The position numbers were made by a program, and so were the translations under genes. From Jacaranda mimosifolia (lineage: Eukaryota; Streptophyta; Magnoliopsida; Lamiales; Bignoniaceae), in assembly GCA_018894105.1 (NCBI GenBank), contig CM032118.1, positions 27,880,690-27,944,689 on the forward strand: a stretch of DNA of 64,000 nucleotides. Reading direction: 5' to 3'. Below, piece after piece: positions 44,501 through 58,270 of this stretch. The notes below the pieces were generated by a model, which saw only the letters and a program-made list of their open reading frames with translations, made no database searches and was not told where the DNA came from. Positions within the stretch are counted from its first letter, which is position 1, and each line of letters starts with the position of its first letter.

Positions 44501-44817
44501 GATGCTAGGGCTTCCACAAAGACCGTACATTGACAAGATACTACAGAAGTTTAGTATGAAAGAATCTAAGAAGGGATTCATCCCTATAGGACACGGTCTT
44601 CATCTCTCTAAGTCTATGGCCCCTAAGACTGACGAAGATAGGCATAAAATGTCCCACATACCTTATGCGTCAGCCATAGGGAGCATAATGTATGTTTTTC
44701 AATGTACAAGGCAGGATAGCACACACTCTAAGTGCTACGAGCCGTTTTCAATCCAACCCAGGTAAATGTCATTGTAAAGCCGGTAAAACAATCCTTAAGT
44801 ACTTGAGAAGGGCTAAG
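41520..44817 (+). pseudogene. Broken Ty1/copia gag-pol of element A
   Basis: Domains occur in copia order: UBN2-type gag (41740-42060), zinc knuckle (near 42260), protease (near 42375), the GAG-pre-integrase segment with ILWHARLGH (near 42770), integrase (42940-43400), and RT (43860-44760) with CVDDI in place of YVDD. It cannot function. The gag start seen as ATG in element E is ACG here (41520-41522). The knuckle has Tyr in place of its first two Cys (YFYYGEKGHW). The protease reads DTTCGSH. The integrase catalytic Glu is Lys (NGVAKRRN near 43252). Many stops and frameshifts occur. The frame ends at 'KTILKYLRRAKC' where element B's LTR begins, so most of RNase H is absent. Confidence 0.88.
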
Positions 44818-46370
44818 TGTTGGAATAGTATCCTACAGCCAATTAGATTGGCATGTAAATTATTTCACTTGTGATACAATCTTGGTTGAATGATATTCAT
44901 TATAAATGGCCATCTTCATTTTATGCTTATTTTACTTCATTGGCATTTAGTTTAAGATTATTATTTCATGGTCACGCATTGAGGGGTGATCATGAAACAA
45001 GTCTTACACGGTTGTAATCTTAAATCTTCCAATTTGTAGAATTTTATGAGACGAGGCATCTAAGATTTGAATAGACTTGCACTACCGATACATAAATCCA
45101 AGGGTTGGATATTGCTCAGTTTCATGAGCAAACTATGTGAGACATGGGTTCTTGTTAGAGAACAAGTTCATTAAAGGCCCACCCAGAGAATCCACTAGAT
45201 AACTATAGTAGCAAGTTGGTAGTGGCAAGTTCTCCATCTTACACTAGTGCATATAATTAGTCATTTAACCTGAGGATCCATGGTAACCTTGTGTTTAGGT
45301 CCTTATGCTTTGACTCTTCCTTGACCACTTCGCAGGTGTTTCGGGTTGAGCTTGAGTTTGAGCTACTTCGACATGGAGGTTTGTGAGATCTAAGATGGGA
45401 TCTGACTCCTCATCGTTGTGAAGGGCGAGTACATCTCTTATGTATTTTATAATGATCAATTCCACGAAATATAGTTATCGAGCCTATTAGGGAACTGATC
45501 ATTATATAATACATAAAGGAGTTTTCCAAAGATGAGGTCATAAAGGAGAATCGAACATTGGGAATAGAAATATAGTTATCGAGCCTATTAGGGAACCGAC
45601 AAATATCTTATCCCAGGCCTCTTTTAGGAGATAGGAAACGGAAGGATCATATTTGTATGATAAGCGTAGAGCTAGAATGCTTATCCAAGAGCATATTCAT
45701 TTTGATCAATTAGTTGGGCTTCATAGGCTTGAGGTTGGACATCGACTATGGAGATTGACTACTCTTCAATTAATGGATTAATTGAATTGAGTAATTAGTT
45801 TAAAGGAGTTTAAACTAATGCGTATATTTTGATATTCTAAAAATCACAAAAGTTGTGAGCCCATGTCCAATGAATGGTAGAACCTAATGGGTCACACACA
45901 AAAGCCAATTGGAAATCCTACATGATGAAGGAAATTTTCTAAGAGTTAGAAAATTCCACCTTGACTGATTTCATTAGGGAGGGGGGGAAGGTTGACTAAA
46001 TTTTGGGCATTTTGGCTTGATTAATTTAATTATTAAATTAATTTAAATCATTTAAGGAGTTAAACTAGACTAGTTAAATTAAGGACTTAATTTAATTGGT
46101 ACCACCTGACTATCAATTGGTCAAGTTAACTTAAGGAGTTAAGTTGTTATATTATAGCTTAAAGAATTAAGCTAATTGACTTAAAGAGTTAATCATGGTT
46201 GATTAATTAAATTAAGGGTTTAATTTAATTAATATGAAGAATTAATTTGGAGGGAAATTCAAAATGAAAGAGTTCATATGGACTGCATTTGAATTTATTT
46301 GGATGACATTTCATGAGATGAAATGAAGATTCCAAATGAAATTCAAATGCAAGTGAAATTAAGAATTTCA
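44818..46370 (+). repeat. LTR of copia element B, first segment
   Basis: It begins TGTTGGAATAG and aligns in order with LTR A. It stops at 46370 where a reversed LTR (F) is inserted. The LTR resumes at 48594-48701 and 58271-58863. The three pieces total about 2.25 kb, the family length. Confidence 0.85.
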
Positions 46371-46951
46371 TGAAAGCTAGTAAGACACTAGGATCCGATT
46401 TGAAAACTTCAAAAGCCTAATAAACTAGTGCTTGCATGCTAACTAGGATCAAATCATGCTGGAGATTCAGATTAGGATAGAGTATTACCTTGAAATTGCA
46501 AAACCCAAGGAGAATAAGGTGAACTCTTCATCACTCTAGAAACTGCCAGAAAATGCACAGTAGGAGAGGAGAGATTTTTGCCTCTGTCAAATCACCTCCA
46601 AAAATCACAAAAAAATTACTGGAGAACTCTCAATAAAAAATTCAGACTGAAAAGCTTTCTGGATCTCCTTGGACAAAATTGCTAAATCGGACTCTGAGCA
46701 ATAGATCTTCAAACTGTCGGAAACAAAGTAGTTTTGCCTCTATTGATATGATCCACATACCAAATAAATCTTCCAAAATCTCTAGCCTATAAGCTAGAAT
46801 AAAGCCAGAGATTAGCTATGATAGAGGCTGATTTTTGGTAGGGAAGAAGAAGAAAAAGCAAAGCTTTCAATACATGAATGTAATGCTTGCAAGGATTTTG
46901 GAGGGAATGGTGGAGTATCTAATTCTTCACACCTTTTGACATAATGACCAG

Positions 46952-46989
<38 letters not shown>

Positions 46990-48593
46990 CTATATATAGA
47001 GGCTAGAAAGTGTGATGCCAAGGTGGCATCACACCTTCCATGAGGAGAAGTGGCATCCAACTTGCATTTGCTAAGGTGGTAAATGCAAATTCAAATCAAA
47101 TTTGAATTTCACTTGTATTTTAATTAGATTTGAAATCTAATTTCAAGTTAATTAAAATGGTAATTCAAATGAACATTTCATTTGATTTTTTTCTCCAAAA
47201 TATGTTCTTCCCATTAATTAAATTAAATACTTTAATTTAATTAATTAACCTTTGACTTAACTCTTAAGTCAAATAAGCTCAACTCTTAAGCTTGAATTTT
47301 GTTAACTTAACTCTTTAAATTAACTTGACCAACTGATGGTCATATTGGCACCAAATAATTAACTCCTTAAATTAATTGAGTAATTTAACTCTTAAATTAA
47401 TCAAGCCAAAATTGACCTTCAAAATTGGCACTTTAAAATCGGTCCACTAGGAGACAATTTTCTAACATTTAGAAAATCTTTTCTCCATCAAATAGGAGCT
47501 AATTGGCTTTTGTGTGTAGGAAGCTAATTGGATTTTGTGTGTGACCCAATAAGTTCTACTATTCATTGGACATGGGCTCACAACTCCTTGTGACTTTTGA
47601 ATGTCATATATTCAATTTATTTTAGAACACTTTTAAACTAATCGACTTGATTCAATTAATCTCATTAATTGAAGAGTACCCAGTCTCCATGGTTGATGTG
47701 CAACCTCAAGCCTATGGAGCTTAAATAATTGGCCGAAATGAATGTTTTGGAAAACTATTATAGCTCTATGCTTACCATGCAAATACGGTCCTTCTGCCTT
47801 TTATCTTCCTAAAGAGGCCTAGGGCAAGATATTTGTCAGCTCCCTAATAGTCTCGATACTATGCTTCTATTCTCAATGTTCAATTCCCTTGTGTGACCTC
47901 ATCTTTGGAAAACTCATTTTTCAAATTATTACACCACCTTACGTAAAGATTTCTTAGAATCGATCATTATAGTATACATAGGAGATGCATTCGCCCTTCA
48001 CAAAAGCAAATAGTTAGATTCCGTCTGGGATCTCACAAACCTCCATGCCAAGTAGCTCATACCCAACCTCAACCCAAAACACCCGCTAAGTGGTCAAGGA
48101 AGAGTCAAAGCATGAGGACTAGACACATGGTTACCATGGATCCTTATGTCAGAGGACTAATAATATGCACTAGTGTAAGCAAGAGAACTTGCCACTACCG
48201 ACTTGCCACTATGGCTATCTAGTGGATTCTCCAGTGGGTCTTTAGTGCCTTGTTTTCTAGCAAGCACTCACTAACATATACCTATATCGCATATGGTTGC
48301 ACATAGAACAGAGCAATATCCAACTCTTGGATTTGTGCATCGTCAGTGCAAGTATATCCGGATCTTAGATGCCCTATCTCATAAGATCCTTCGACTTGGA
48401 AGATTTAAAATCACGACCATGTGACACTTATTCCATGGTCGTCGAACTAAGTCCCATAATCATAAGTGATCTAGGGGCTTCATCCAAATGCAAGTAATAA
48501 AGAACATAAGAATATCATTCAATTAAGATTGTTTTACAAGGAAATAGTTTTTACAAGGCCAATCTAATTGGCTTGCCGGGCACTATTCCAACA
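46371..48593 (-). repeat. Solo LTR F of the copia family, reversed, 2223 bp
   Basis: On the minus strand it starts TGTTGGAATAGTGCC and ends CTAGCTTTCA. It has complete ends but no internal region, so it is a solo LTR left by recombination. Flanks TTTCA (46366-46370) and TTTTA (48594-48598) are a 5-bp duplication with one mismatch. It splits the LTR of element B. It carries the TATA-side inverted repeat with 13 of 14 matching positions (47007-47020, 47024-47037). Confidence 0.82.
46949..46998. repeat. (CT)n(TA)n compound microsatellite
   Basis: It lies in solo LTR F at the TATA region; on the LTR's own strand the TA tract overlaps the expected TATA box. Confidence 0.85.
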
Positions 48594-48701
48594 TTTTACA
48601 CATGCAACTTACAAGGAAAGTTGGCGACAACCTCATGGGAGGTGTGATGCCAACTTCCATCACACCTCACTCCCTATAAATAGGAGATAGGGTGGGCAAC
48701 C
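48594..48701 (+). repeat. LTR of copia element B, middle segment
   Basis: It continues LTR B after solo LTR F. It holds the inverted repeat AGGTGTGATG/CATCACACCT (48640-48649, 48658-48667) and 'ctataaatagg' as TATA box, in the order seen in LTR A. It ends where reversed element E is inserted. Confidence 0.8.
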
Positions 48702-50755
48702 TGAAAGAATATGTAAACCAAGGATCATCTAAAAAATAATTACAAACTGAAATCAAACTTGATTACACCTCCCCAAGGATCTAATTCATGCTACTAAAGT
48801 GGATTTAGGTCGGAAAATTACGTAGATAGCAAATTCCAACCAGAGAGATAAAGAGTTACTTGAACTCTTCAATACAGTCTCTTTCTGGCGCAACAACTTG
48901 TGGACAACTTTTGGCCAACCAAATTACTTCAGAATTGGCTGAAATTTGGATACAAAATCACCAATATCTTGATAAAGCTTCAGAAAAAAATTCAGCCAAA
49001 TTTGAAAATCAAAAGACACTCCAAAAATGCCTCCAAGTTTTTGCTCAAATAGAGAATCTCCAAAAGGCTAACAGTCCAATTATTTTTCCTCTAATGACAA
49101 GATCCACACACCAATAGGCAATTCAAATCTTTTCTGTGTTATTTGGAAGAAAAGGAGAGATATGAAAAGATGAGGCTGATTTTGAAGGTAGGAGATGAAG
49201 AAAAAAATGAAGCTTCAACACATGAAGCATCACATACAAAATTGGAGGAAAAGAGAGAATCTAACAATTAGATCTAAAATGCTTGTGTATTCTCCATGCT
49301 TGGCTGCCCACCCGCTATATCTATATATAGATGGAGGGAAGGTGTGATGCTTCAGTGGCGTCAAACTACCCTCAAGGTTGGCGCTAACTTGCTTGCCAAC
49401 TTGCAAGCAAGATGCATGCGAATTTAATGTGCATTTAAATTTCATTTGGAATCTTCATTTCATCTCATGAAATGTTATCTAAATAAATTCTAATGCACTC
49501 CAAATGAACTCTCACATTTGAATTTTTCCTCCAAAATTAATTTTTTATTTTAATTAAATTAAACTCTTTAATGTAATTAATTAACGTTTTGACTTAACTT
49601 TTAAGTCAATTAGCTTAACTCTCTAAACTAGTTATTGTTAACTTAACTCCTTAAGTTAACTTGACCAATTGATAGTTATGTGGCACCAATTGGATTAACT
49701 CCTTAATTTAATTGGCTTAATTTAAATCCTTAAATTATTTAGATCAATTTAACAATTAAATTGATCAAGCCAAAATGACCAACAATATAGTCAACCATGT
49801 GCCTCCGAAAATCGGTTAAGGTGGAATCTTTCTAACTCTTAGAAAATTCCCATTCATCAAGTAGGATTTCTAATTAGCATTTGTGTGTAACTCATTAAGT
49901 TCTACCATTAATTGTCCATGGGCTCACAACTCTTGTGATTTATAGAATATCATATGTTCTGATTAGTCTAAACTCATTCAAACTAATGACTCAATTCAAT
50001 TAATCTCATTAATTGGAGTACCCAATCTCCATGGTCGATGTCTAACCATCTAATTTCCCAAATTTTCATACTACCTTGCGCAAGGATTTAATGGAATAGA
50101 TCATTATAGAATATATATAGGAGATGCACTCATCCTTTACAACAATGAGACGTCGAATCCCATCTTAGATCTCACAAACCTCCATATCTAAGTAGCATAT
50201 ATCTAACCTCAACCTAAAAGACTGAAGAGTCAACGCATGAGGATCTAAACATGATGTTACCATGGATCTCCAGGTTAGATGACTAATAATATGCACTAGC
50301 GTAAGTTGGAGAACTTGCTGCTACTGACTTGCTACTACGGCTATCTAGTAGATTCTCTGTGCGATCCTTCAGTAAACTTGTTCTCTAACAAGCACCCACT
50401 AATATTCACCCACGTCTCACATGGATTGCTCATAAAATGGAGCAATATCCAACCCTTGGATTTATGCATTATTAGTGCAAGTCTGTTCGGATCTTAGATA
50501 CCCTATCTCATAAGATCCTATGACTTGAAAGATTTAAGATCACGACCGTGTAAGACTTATTTCATGATCTCCATCCAGTGCATGACCAAGTCCTGTAGTC
50601 TTGTATGATCTAAGGGCTTCAACCAAATGCTAGTGAAGTAATATAAGCATAAGATGAAGATGGCCATGTAAAATGAATTTCATTTAATCAAGATTATATC
50701 ACAAGTGAAATAGTTAACATGCCACTCTCATTGGTTGTGGGGCACTATCTCAAGA
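48702..50755 (-). repeat. 3' LTR of copia element E
   Basis: 2054 bp. The end 'ttacatattctttca' (minus strand) matches the family, and the first bases read TCTTGAGATAG in place of TGTTGGAATAG, so the terminal TG has mutated to TC. Confidence 0.82.
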
Positions 50756-53700
50756 TGTCCTTCAAAGACCTTTTGGGTTAGGGGTTTAGTCAATAGATAT
50801 GCTATATTTTCTTTTGAGGCAACTCTCTCCACTTGAATGTCGCATTTGTCAATGATCTCCTGGATCAAATAATATCGCGTTAAAATGTGCTTGGATTGCT
50901 GATGAGATCTTGGCTCCTTAGCTTGTGCAACCGCACCATTATTGTCACAGAAGACAACTACAAGCTCAGTATTACATCCAACTTTTGGACGAGGTTTTTG
51001 ATCCAAACTCCTTCCATTATAGATTTTGAAGCCTCAGTATATTTCGCTTCTATGGTAGAATTGGCCATGGTATCTTGTTTGGAACTTTTTGAACTCACTG
51101 TGCCGCCATTGAGGTAAAATATGAATCAAGAAGTGGATTTTAGGTCATCTGCATCGGATTGAGTACTAGAATCCGATAACCTCTCAGGTTTCAATTCTTC
51201 ATTGCCGTACACTAAAAATAAATCCTTAGTCCTTCTCAAGTACTTAAGGATTGCTTTAATGGCCATCCAGTGACTCTCATCGAGGTTGGATTGAAAATGG
51301 CTTGTAACACTTAGAGCATGCGCCACATTCGATCTTGCACATTGAACGACATACATTATACTCCAAACATTGAACGCATAAGGTATGTGGGACATCTTGC
51401 ATCTCTCTTCCTCTGTCTTAAGGGCCACACACATTGAGAGACGAAGAACGTGTCCCATAGGGAGGAATCTCTTCTTGGATTCTTCCATACTAAACCTCTT
51501 TAGTATTTTGTTAATGTACAGAATTTGGAAAAACTGCAGCATCCTCCTCGATCTATCTCTATAGATATATATTCCTAATATGTAGGATCCTTATCCCAAA
51601 TCCTTCATGGAGAATTGTGTAGATAGTCGTGCTTTAGTACATTCTAACATTGCTATCTCATTTCCAATGAGAAGAATGTCATCGACATAAAGTACAATAA
51701 ATCGATTTGACTGTTTTGTCAAAATGTATGTTCCAACTTTGGGATGCTTGCTTGAGTGCGTAAATGGATATCTCGAGTTTGCAAACTTTTTGCTCACTAT
51801 ATATTTCTTCTTCAATATTTCCATTGAGGAAAGCAGTTTTCACATCCATTTTCCATACTCATAGTCATAATATGTGGCTATGGCAAGCAAAATTCGAATA
51901 GATTTAGGCATTGCGATCGGTGAAAAGGTTTCCTCGAAATTGATACCGGATCTTTGAGTATAACCTTTTGCCACTAGTCGTACCTTAAAGGTCATTACCT
52001 TTCCATAGACTCCTAGCTTTCGCTTATAGATCTACTTGCAACCAACATGTACTATATCCTTTGGTGGATCTACTAAAGTCCATACTTTGTTGGAGTACAT
52101 AGAGTTCATTTTGGATTTCATGGTGTTAAGCCAATATCTTGAGTCTATATCTAACGGAGCTTCATCATAGATCTTCGAATTGCTATCCGATTAGCCTGCC
52201 TCATAAAGGAATTTGAACCTTTTGAGTTGCTTCTTGATTCAGTACGCCTTTCTCAGAGGTTGTGTGTAAGGCTATTGATGCTCACTTGTTTCCATCGCTT
52301 GTGGGATTTAATGATCTTCTTGAACTTCATCAAATTCAACAACAACGCCATTTCTATCCAACCAAAATTTCTTTTCCAAAAAGTGTTGTTCAGAGAGATC
52401 ATAAAAGTAATAACCCATAAACTCTGTTGGGTATTGCACATACTTGCACAAGGTGGATCTATTATCCACCTTATCTCTTACTAGCTGTCTAATGTAAGCG
52501 GTAGACCCCCAAACTTTTAGATAAGAGTGAGAGGGTGTTTTTCTATACCACATTTCATGCGGTATTTTTTTCACCGGATTTGAGGGTACTATATATAGTA
52601 GAACCACCGCCGTTTCTAAAGCATATCCCCAAAAGGATATAGGCACATAAAAAAAGCTCATAATGGAACATACTATGTCCAACAAGGTACGGTTTCTCCT
52701 CTCGGCTACTCTATTATGTTGGGGTGTGTCGGGTGGAGTTCATTGAGAAAGAATTCCATTCTCCTTTAGATAAATCAAGAATTCAGTATTTAAGTATTTT
52801 TCCCCGTGACCTGATCGAAGAGCTTTAATACTTAGTCCCTTTTGCTTTTCTACTTTATTCCTATACTCTTTAAACTTTTCAAAGCCTTTGGACTTGTACT
52901 TTATAAGATACGAGTGTTCGAACTGAGTATGGTCATCGGTGAAGGTAATGAAGTAATAATAGCCTCATTTCGCACCAACTCTTAGTGGGCCACAAACATT
53001 CGTATGGATTAAATCCAAAGGACTTGTATGCTTTGTTTGTCCTACAAAAAGAGTCTTGGCCATTTTTCCCTTTAAACAAGACTCTCAAGTAGGAAGGTCC
53101 TCAATGCCACTAACATTTAGTGCTTTGAGAGCTTCTAACTTGTTCATCCTATTTTTAGAAATATGTCCAAGTCTTGCATACCACAAGATGATATCTTCTT
53201 GGTTATCTAATTTTCTTTTACTTGATTGAATGTGCATTAATGAAGGTTGAGAATCAAGTATGTACAATCCATTGTTTAATGTACCTTGTGCAATTAAAGA
53301 ACCATTCTTTAATGCTTTCAACATCCCATTAGATATAGAAAAATCATATCCTTCATTATCCGAAATGGGAATAGAAATCATGTTCTTAACAAGATTGGAT
53401 ACATAATAACAAGGATCAAGTACAATGCAAGAATTCCCCAAGTGTAACTTGATTGCGCCTTCGACCGTGGCCACAACCTTTGCTCCATTTCCAAGGTGGA
53501 GGATCATATTCCTTTCATTGAGACTCTTTCTTCTTTCTATCCCCTGTAACAAATTACAAAGGTAAGAACCACATGCATTATCAAATACCCATAAGGAAGA
53601 ATTTGTTGGCAAGTGCACTTCAATACAGTGCATACCCTTCTCAAGGGTTGCAAGGTAAGCTTTGGAATTTCTTTTCTAATATTTTTTTTCACCACAATAG

Positions 53701-54419
53701 AAACAAGTAGCATCGATTTTAGCCTCTTTCTTCTTCTTGACTCCCCTGAACTCTTCAAGGGTTGCATCCTTTTATAGGAAAAACTCTTCTTCCTTTTACC
53801 TCTCTTTCTAGGACCCCTAGGACCGTTAGACTTGAGGAAGATGCAAACAGAAGAGGCTTATCTTTTTTCATCATTGGCTCGGCGGTTACCAATATGTTTA
53901 GTAATTCGTTAATCGTCACTTCTTGTTTGGACATGATTGTAGGATCAAATCCATATAGAGGTCATTGTCTATGATCACATCTAATTATCTAAGTTTCTCA
54001 ATGAGTCTAATCATCTTGAGCCCGTGATCATGGACATTTGAGTCCTCAACCATTCTTGACCTAAAGAGCTCCCTAGATAAAGCAAACCTTTCGTGTCTAG
54101 TTTGAACACCATACAACTCTTGTAGGTGTGTATAGATCTCGCTAGCATGCTTCATATGCTCATGAGTCTTTTGGAGCTCATTGGTCAAAGAAGTCATCAT
54201 GGGATACTTTGTTTGTAGATCATCATCCACAAACTTCGTGAATAATTTACAGGCCTCATCGGTGGAATCATTGCCAATGGTGTCCGGCGGACTTTGATCA
54301 AGTACATAAGTCCTCTTTTTGGAATCGAGAATAATCTTGAGGTTTCTCAACTAATCGAGAAAGTTTGGCTCAGTTAGCTTATTAGTTTTCAAAATAACAT
54401 TGAGTGGATTTTTAGCCAT
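50756..54419 (-). pseudogene. Broken Ty1/copia gag-pol of element E
   Basis: The minus strand holds, in order: ATG at 54419 starting gag (MAKNPLN), a UBN2 gag region with 'YGVQTRHERFALSRELFRSR' (54110-54020), a protease region with 'WVFDNACGS' (near 53590), the GAG-pre-integrase segment (53190-53085), integrase (52990-52680, with the catalytic Glu kept as NRVAERRN), RT with YVDDILL (near 51680), and RNase H with SKHILTRYYLIQEI (50900) near the end. It has many stops and frame changes, including a stop near codon 23 of gag. It preserves the RNase H end that element A lacks, which confirms A is cut. Confidence 0.88.
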
Positions 54420-56290
54420 TTTGAGTTTGAAGATTTCAAAAATCTACAAATAGTGATAAAAGAGAATATAAGCATGTGATTGAATATTCATATTTGAAAA
54501 CATGGTTTTGGTCTTTGAAGCATGTTTTTTCTCCCACTATTTTATCAAATTCTTCACCCTTAAGAAGAATTTCGAAAATCATATTTTCTAGTGAGAATCA
54601 AGACCCTAAGGACATGTAAGTGGACCCCCACGACCGAGTGCCATCCATAAATAATCGAAAGGTAAGCAAATTTTGCTAATTGCATCTCATGCAACTCTTG
54701 ATATATTTTACCTCACTTTTCATATAGACCCACATGACCGTATGCCATCTACATTACTAGGTGTTAAGTCGAACCTAACAATCAAACTTTGATTCGAGAT
54801 CGCTCCACGACATCCCCTGTGATCGATTGCAAATGCATGGGAAGCCTCAAATCAAAGGTGCATTATATGCTAAGTATATGATCACAGCTATCCACCTAAG
54901 TGTGATCCCCATGACCGAGCATCATCACACAAAGATGGTAGCGTCATCATGTCATATACTATTGGTAGAAGACATGGATTAATTAAAACTCCTTTTAATT
55001 TGTATTCATTTTGACTTAATATTTTAGGAAGCACTTAGACTTTCTAAGTAGAGGGATTTTTTTGCTTGCCAAGATCTCACCAATTTTATCTTTTTATTTA
55101 GGTTTTTTATATCATAACCATGCATCTCATACATCAATAGTATATGGAAAGCGTAAATAAGTAAATGCTTCTAGTATGCTCCCAGGGTGGGATGACCATG
55201 AGTCTTAACTAAGTGGTGCACTTAGAGGCATAGGTGCACCACTTAGTTTATTTTAAGTGAGTTGATTAAATGTAGCTATTACATAAGTGTATCCCCATAT
55301 ATTCATGGGTCCTCATGCCTCCAATAGTCTTTTTTGCTCCTTGTAATATTCACATGAGAAAGAAATCATCACTTCTATTAATTCTACTCTCATAACATCT
55401 ATAAGATAGAAATTAAGAGGCATGCAACCCTTGCCTTATTTAATACAACCCTTTTCAACAATGTGAAACAAATAAAATCAATATTAAAGGCTCATGATCA
55501 TCTCCATTCATTCATCATACATTCAACACTTAAATGAATAATAAATAAATCAAGAATTGACATTCAATTCCAACAATTAAATGCTTATCTCGTAAAATAA
55601 TTAATTGGCGAAGCAAAAATAAGCATACCATTTATGCATCTCGTTTTTGCACAAAATTGAAGATTAACTTTAACAAGATTTAAAAAGCAATAACAAATGT
55701 CAAACATAAATTTGAGAACTTGCACAACACTTGTGCATCTATTATGTGGATGTAGAACAATTTTGGTCACTTAAGGAACACAAAATAACACCAAAAACTC
55801 ATCAAGACCAAAACTGCCTGCCGCCACTCGGCTTGGGCGCACAACTGCGTTGGCTAAGCAGGTAGGTGCACCTACTGCCTGGCCAACACCAGGCCTAGGC
55901 CAATAGCGTTCTTATTTCATGGTCTTGACTGAGTCATGTCATTTTTTGCTCAACTTTTGTGCACCAAAAAAATTAGGACACCTTTTAAACACTAAATCAC
56001 ACAATATAGACAAAATTCCATATCAAAAATGCCTTTTAAAAGTGGAATTTCATGAGCTGAATCATGCTTCAAAAATCAAGTTTAAGTAAAAATCACATTC
56101 TTCAAAAAACTCTAATAAACTCCAACCAAATTGGATCAAAAAATGACCAAAACAAATAAAGACAAATTTGACATGCTATATCAACATAAAAAAATCAATT
56201 AATGCTAAATCAACATTCAACATTAGCAACTATGAATTAAAACATGCTAAACATATGAATCAACACTTAAACACATATTAGCATAATTTC
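54420..56290 (-). other. Leader of copia element E
   Basis: About 1.9 kb of non-coding leader, aligning in order with the leaders of A, B and D. It includes the four-motif array (about 54622-54925). The first 150 or so bases of leader and the primer site are missing at the 56290 junction. Confidence 0.75.
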
Positions 56291-58270
56291 TAGAAAATTA
56301 CCTAGATAGAAAATTCCAACCAAAGAGATAAAGACTTGCTTGAACTCTTCAATGCAGTCTCCTCTTGGCGTAGCAACTTGTGGACAACCTTTGCTCGACC
56401 AAATCAACTCAAAATCGGCTGAAATATGGATATAAGATCACGAATACCTTGATTAACCTTCAATAAAAATATTCAGCCAAATTAGAAAATCAAAAGCCAC
56501 TCCAAAAATGCCTCCAATTTTCTGCCCAAATAGAGGATCTCCAAAAGGCTAGCAATCCAACGGTTTTGCCCCTAATGACAAGATCCATTGAGCAATGAAC
56601 AATCTAAATCTCTTCTATGTTATTTGGAAAACAAAGGAGAGTTATGAAATGATGAAGGCCAATTTTGGAGTTAGGAGATGAAGAAAAACGTAAAGCTACA
56701 ACAAATGATGCAACACATACAAAATTGAAGGGAAAGAGAGAATCCAACAATTAGATCTAAGATGCTTGTGTATTCTCCATGCTTGGCCGCCCATCCTCTA
56801 TATCTATATATAGATGGAGGGAAGGTGTGATGCTTCGGTGGCATCACACTATCCTCGGGGTTGGCGCCAACTTGCTTGCTGCAAGCAAGTTGCATGTGAA
56901 TTTAATGTGTATTTGAATTTCATTTGGAATCTTCATTTCATCCCATGGAATGTCATCAAAACAAATTCTAATTCACTCCAAATGAACTCTTCATTTGAAT
57001 TTTCCCTAAAAAATTAATTCTTCATTTTAATTAAATTAAACACTTTAATTTAATTAATTAACCTTTGACTTAACTCTTAAGTTAATTAGCTTAACTCTTT
57101 AAGCTAGTTATTGTTAACTTAACTCCTTAAGTTAACTTGACCAATTGATAGTCATGTTGAACCAATTAAATTAACTCCTTAATTTAATTGGTCTAATTTA
57201 ACTCCCTCAATTATTTAGATCAATTTAACAGTTAAATTAATTAAGCCAAAATGACCAACAATTTAGTCAACTGTCTACCTCCAAAAATCGGTTAAGGTGG
57301 AATCTTTCTAACCCATAGAAAATTCCCATTCATCAAGTAAGATTTTCAATTGGCTTTTATATGTGACTCATTAGGTTCTACCATTAATTGGACATGGGCT
57401 CACAACTCTTGTGATTTATAGAATATCATATATTTTTATTAGTCTAAACCCATTTAAACTAATGATCCAATTCAATTAATTTCATTAATTGAGGAGTACC
57501 CAATGTCCATGGTCGATGTCCAACCTCAAGCCCATGAAACCCAATTAATTGGCCAAAATGAATGCTTTTGGAGAACCATTCTAGTTTTACGCTTACCATG
57601 CAAATATGGTCATTCTATCTTCTATCTCCCGAAAGAGGCCTAGAGAAATATATTTGTCAGCTCCCTAATAGCTTTGATACTATGTTTCTATTCCAATGTT
57701 CGATTTCCCTTTATGACATCATCTTTGGAAAAACTCATTTTCTAATTTTTCATACTACCTTGCGCAAGAATTTCATTGAATCGATCGTTATAGAATACAT
57801 AGGAGATGCATTTGCCCTTCACAATGATGATGAGTCAGATCCCATCTTGAATCTCACAAACCTCCATGTCTACGTAGCTCATACCCAACCTCAACCTGAA
57901 AGACCCGCTAAGTGTCAAGGGAGAGTCAAAGCATGAGGACCTAAATACAAGGTTACCATAGATCTAACCCTTGGATTTGTACATCGTTAGCGCAAGTCTA
58001 TCTGGATCTTAGATGTTTTTTATCATAAGATCCTACGGCTTGGAAGATTTAACATTACGATCATGTAAAAGTTGTTTCATGATCACCACCTAGTACGTGA
58101 TCAAGTCCCGTAGTCTTGTGTGATCTAAAGGCTTGAACCAAATGCTAGTGAAGTAATATAAACATAAGATGAAAATGGCCATTTAAAATGAATATCATTC
58201 AATCAAAATTGTATCACAAGTGAAATAGTTTACATGCTAATCTCATTGGTTGCGGTGCACTATTCCAACA
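56291..58270 (-). repeat. 5' LTR of copia element E, 3' end deleted
   Basis: It starts TGTTGGAATAGTGC (minus strand) and aligns with the 3' LTR down to 'gaaaattacctagat', where it joins leader sequence directly. The LTR terminus, primer site and early leader are lost. The two LTRs of E differ at many positions, so the insertion is not recent. Confidence 0.8.

Larger units (their letters stand above)
34509..44817 (+). mobile_element. Ty1/copia element A, 5' part, cut by element B
   Basis: It comprises a 5' LTR (34509-36697), primer site, a leader of about 4.8 kb that includes a foreign solo LTR (36948-39798), and broken gag-pol (41520-44817). It stops inside RNase H exactly where another LTR of the same family begins (TGTTGGAATAG at 44818), so the rest lies beyond element B, outside this window. 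The five bases before the LTR are CCTCC; the matching duplication cannot be seen. It interrupts the PF04195-like pseudogene's downstream flank. Confidence 0.85.
48702..58270 (-). mobile_element. Ty1/copia element E, reversed, nearly complete but broken
   Basis: Reading the minus strand: 5' LTR 58270-56291 (3' end missing), leader 56290-54420, broken gag-pol 54419-50756, 3' LTR 50755-48702. It is inserted in the LTR of element B; the B sequence left (to 48701) and right (from 58271) joins in the order seen in LTR A. Flanks CAACC and CTACG agree at only three of five positions, so the duplication is decayed or the ends are off by a base. Element length is about 9.6 kb. Confidence 0.85.

Noticed and set aside
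48702..58270. Clear 5-bp target duplication for element E
   Set aside because: Flanks CAACC and CTACG match at three of five positions only; too weak to claim.
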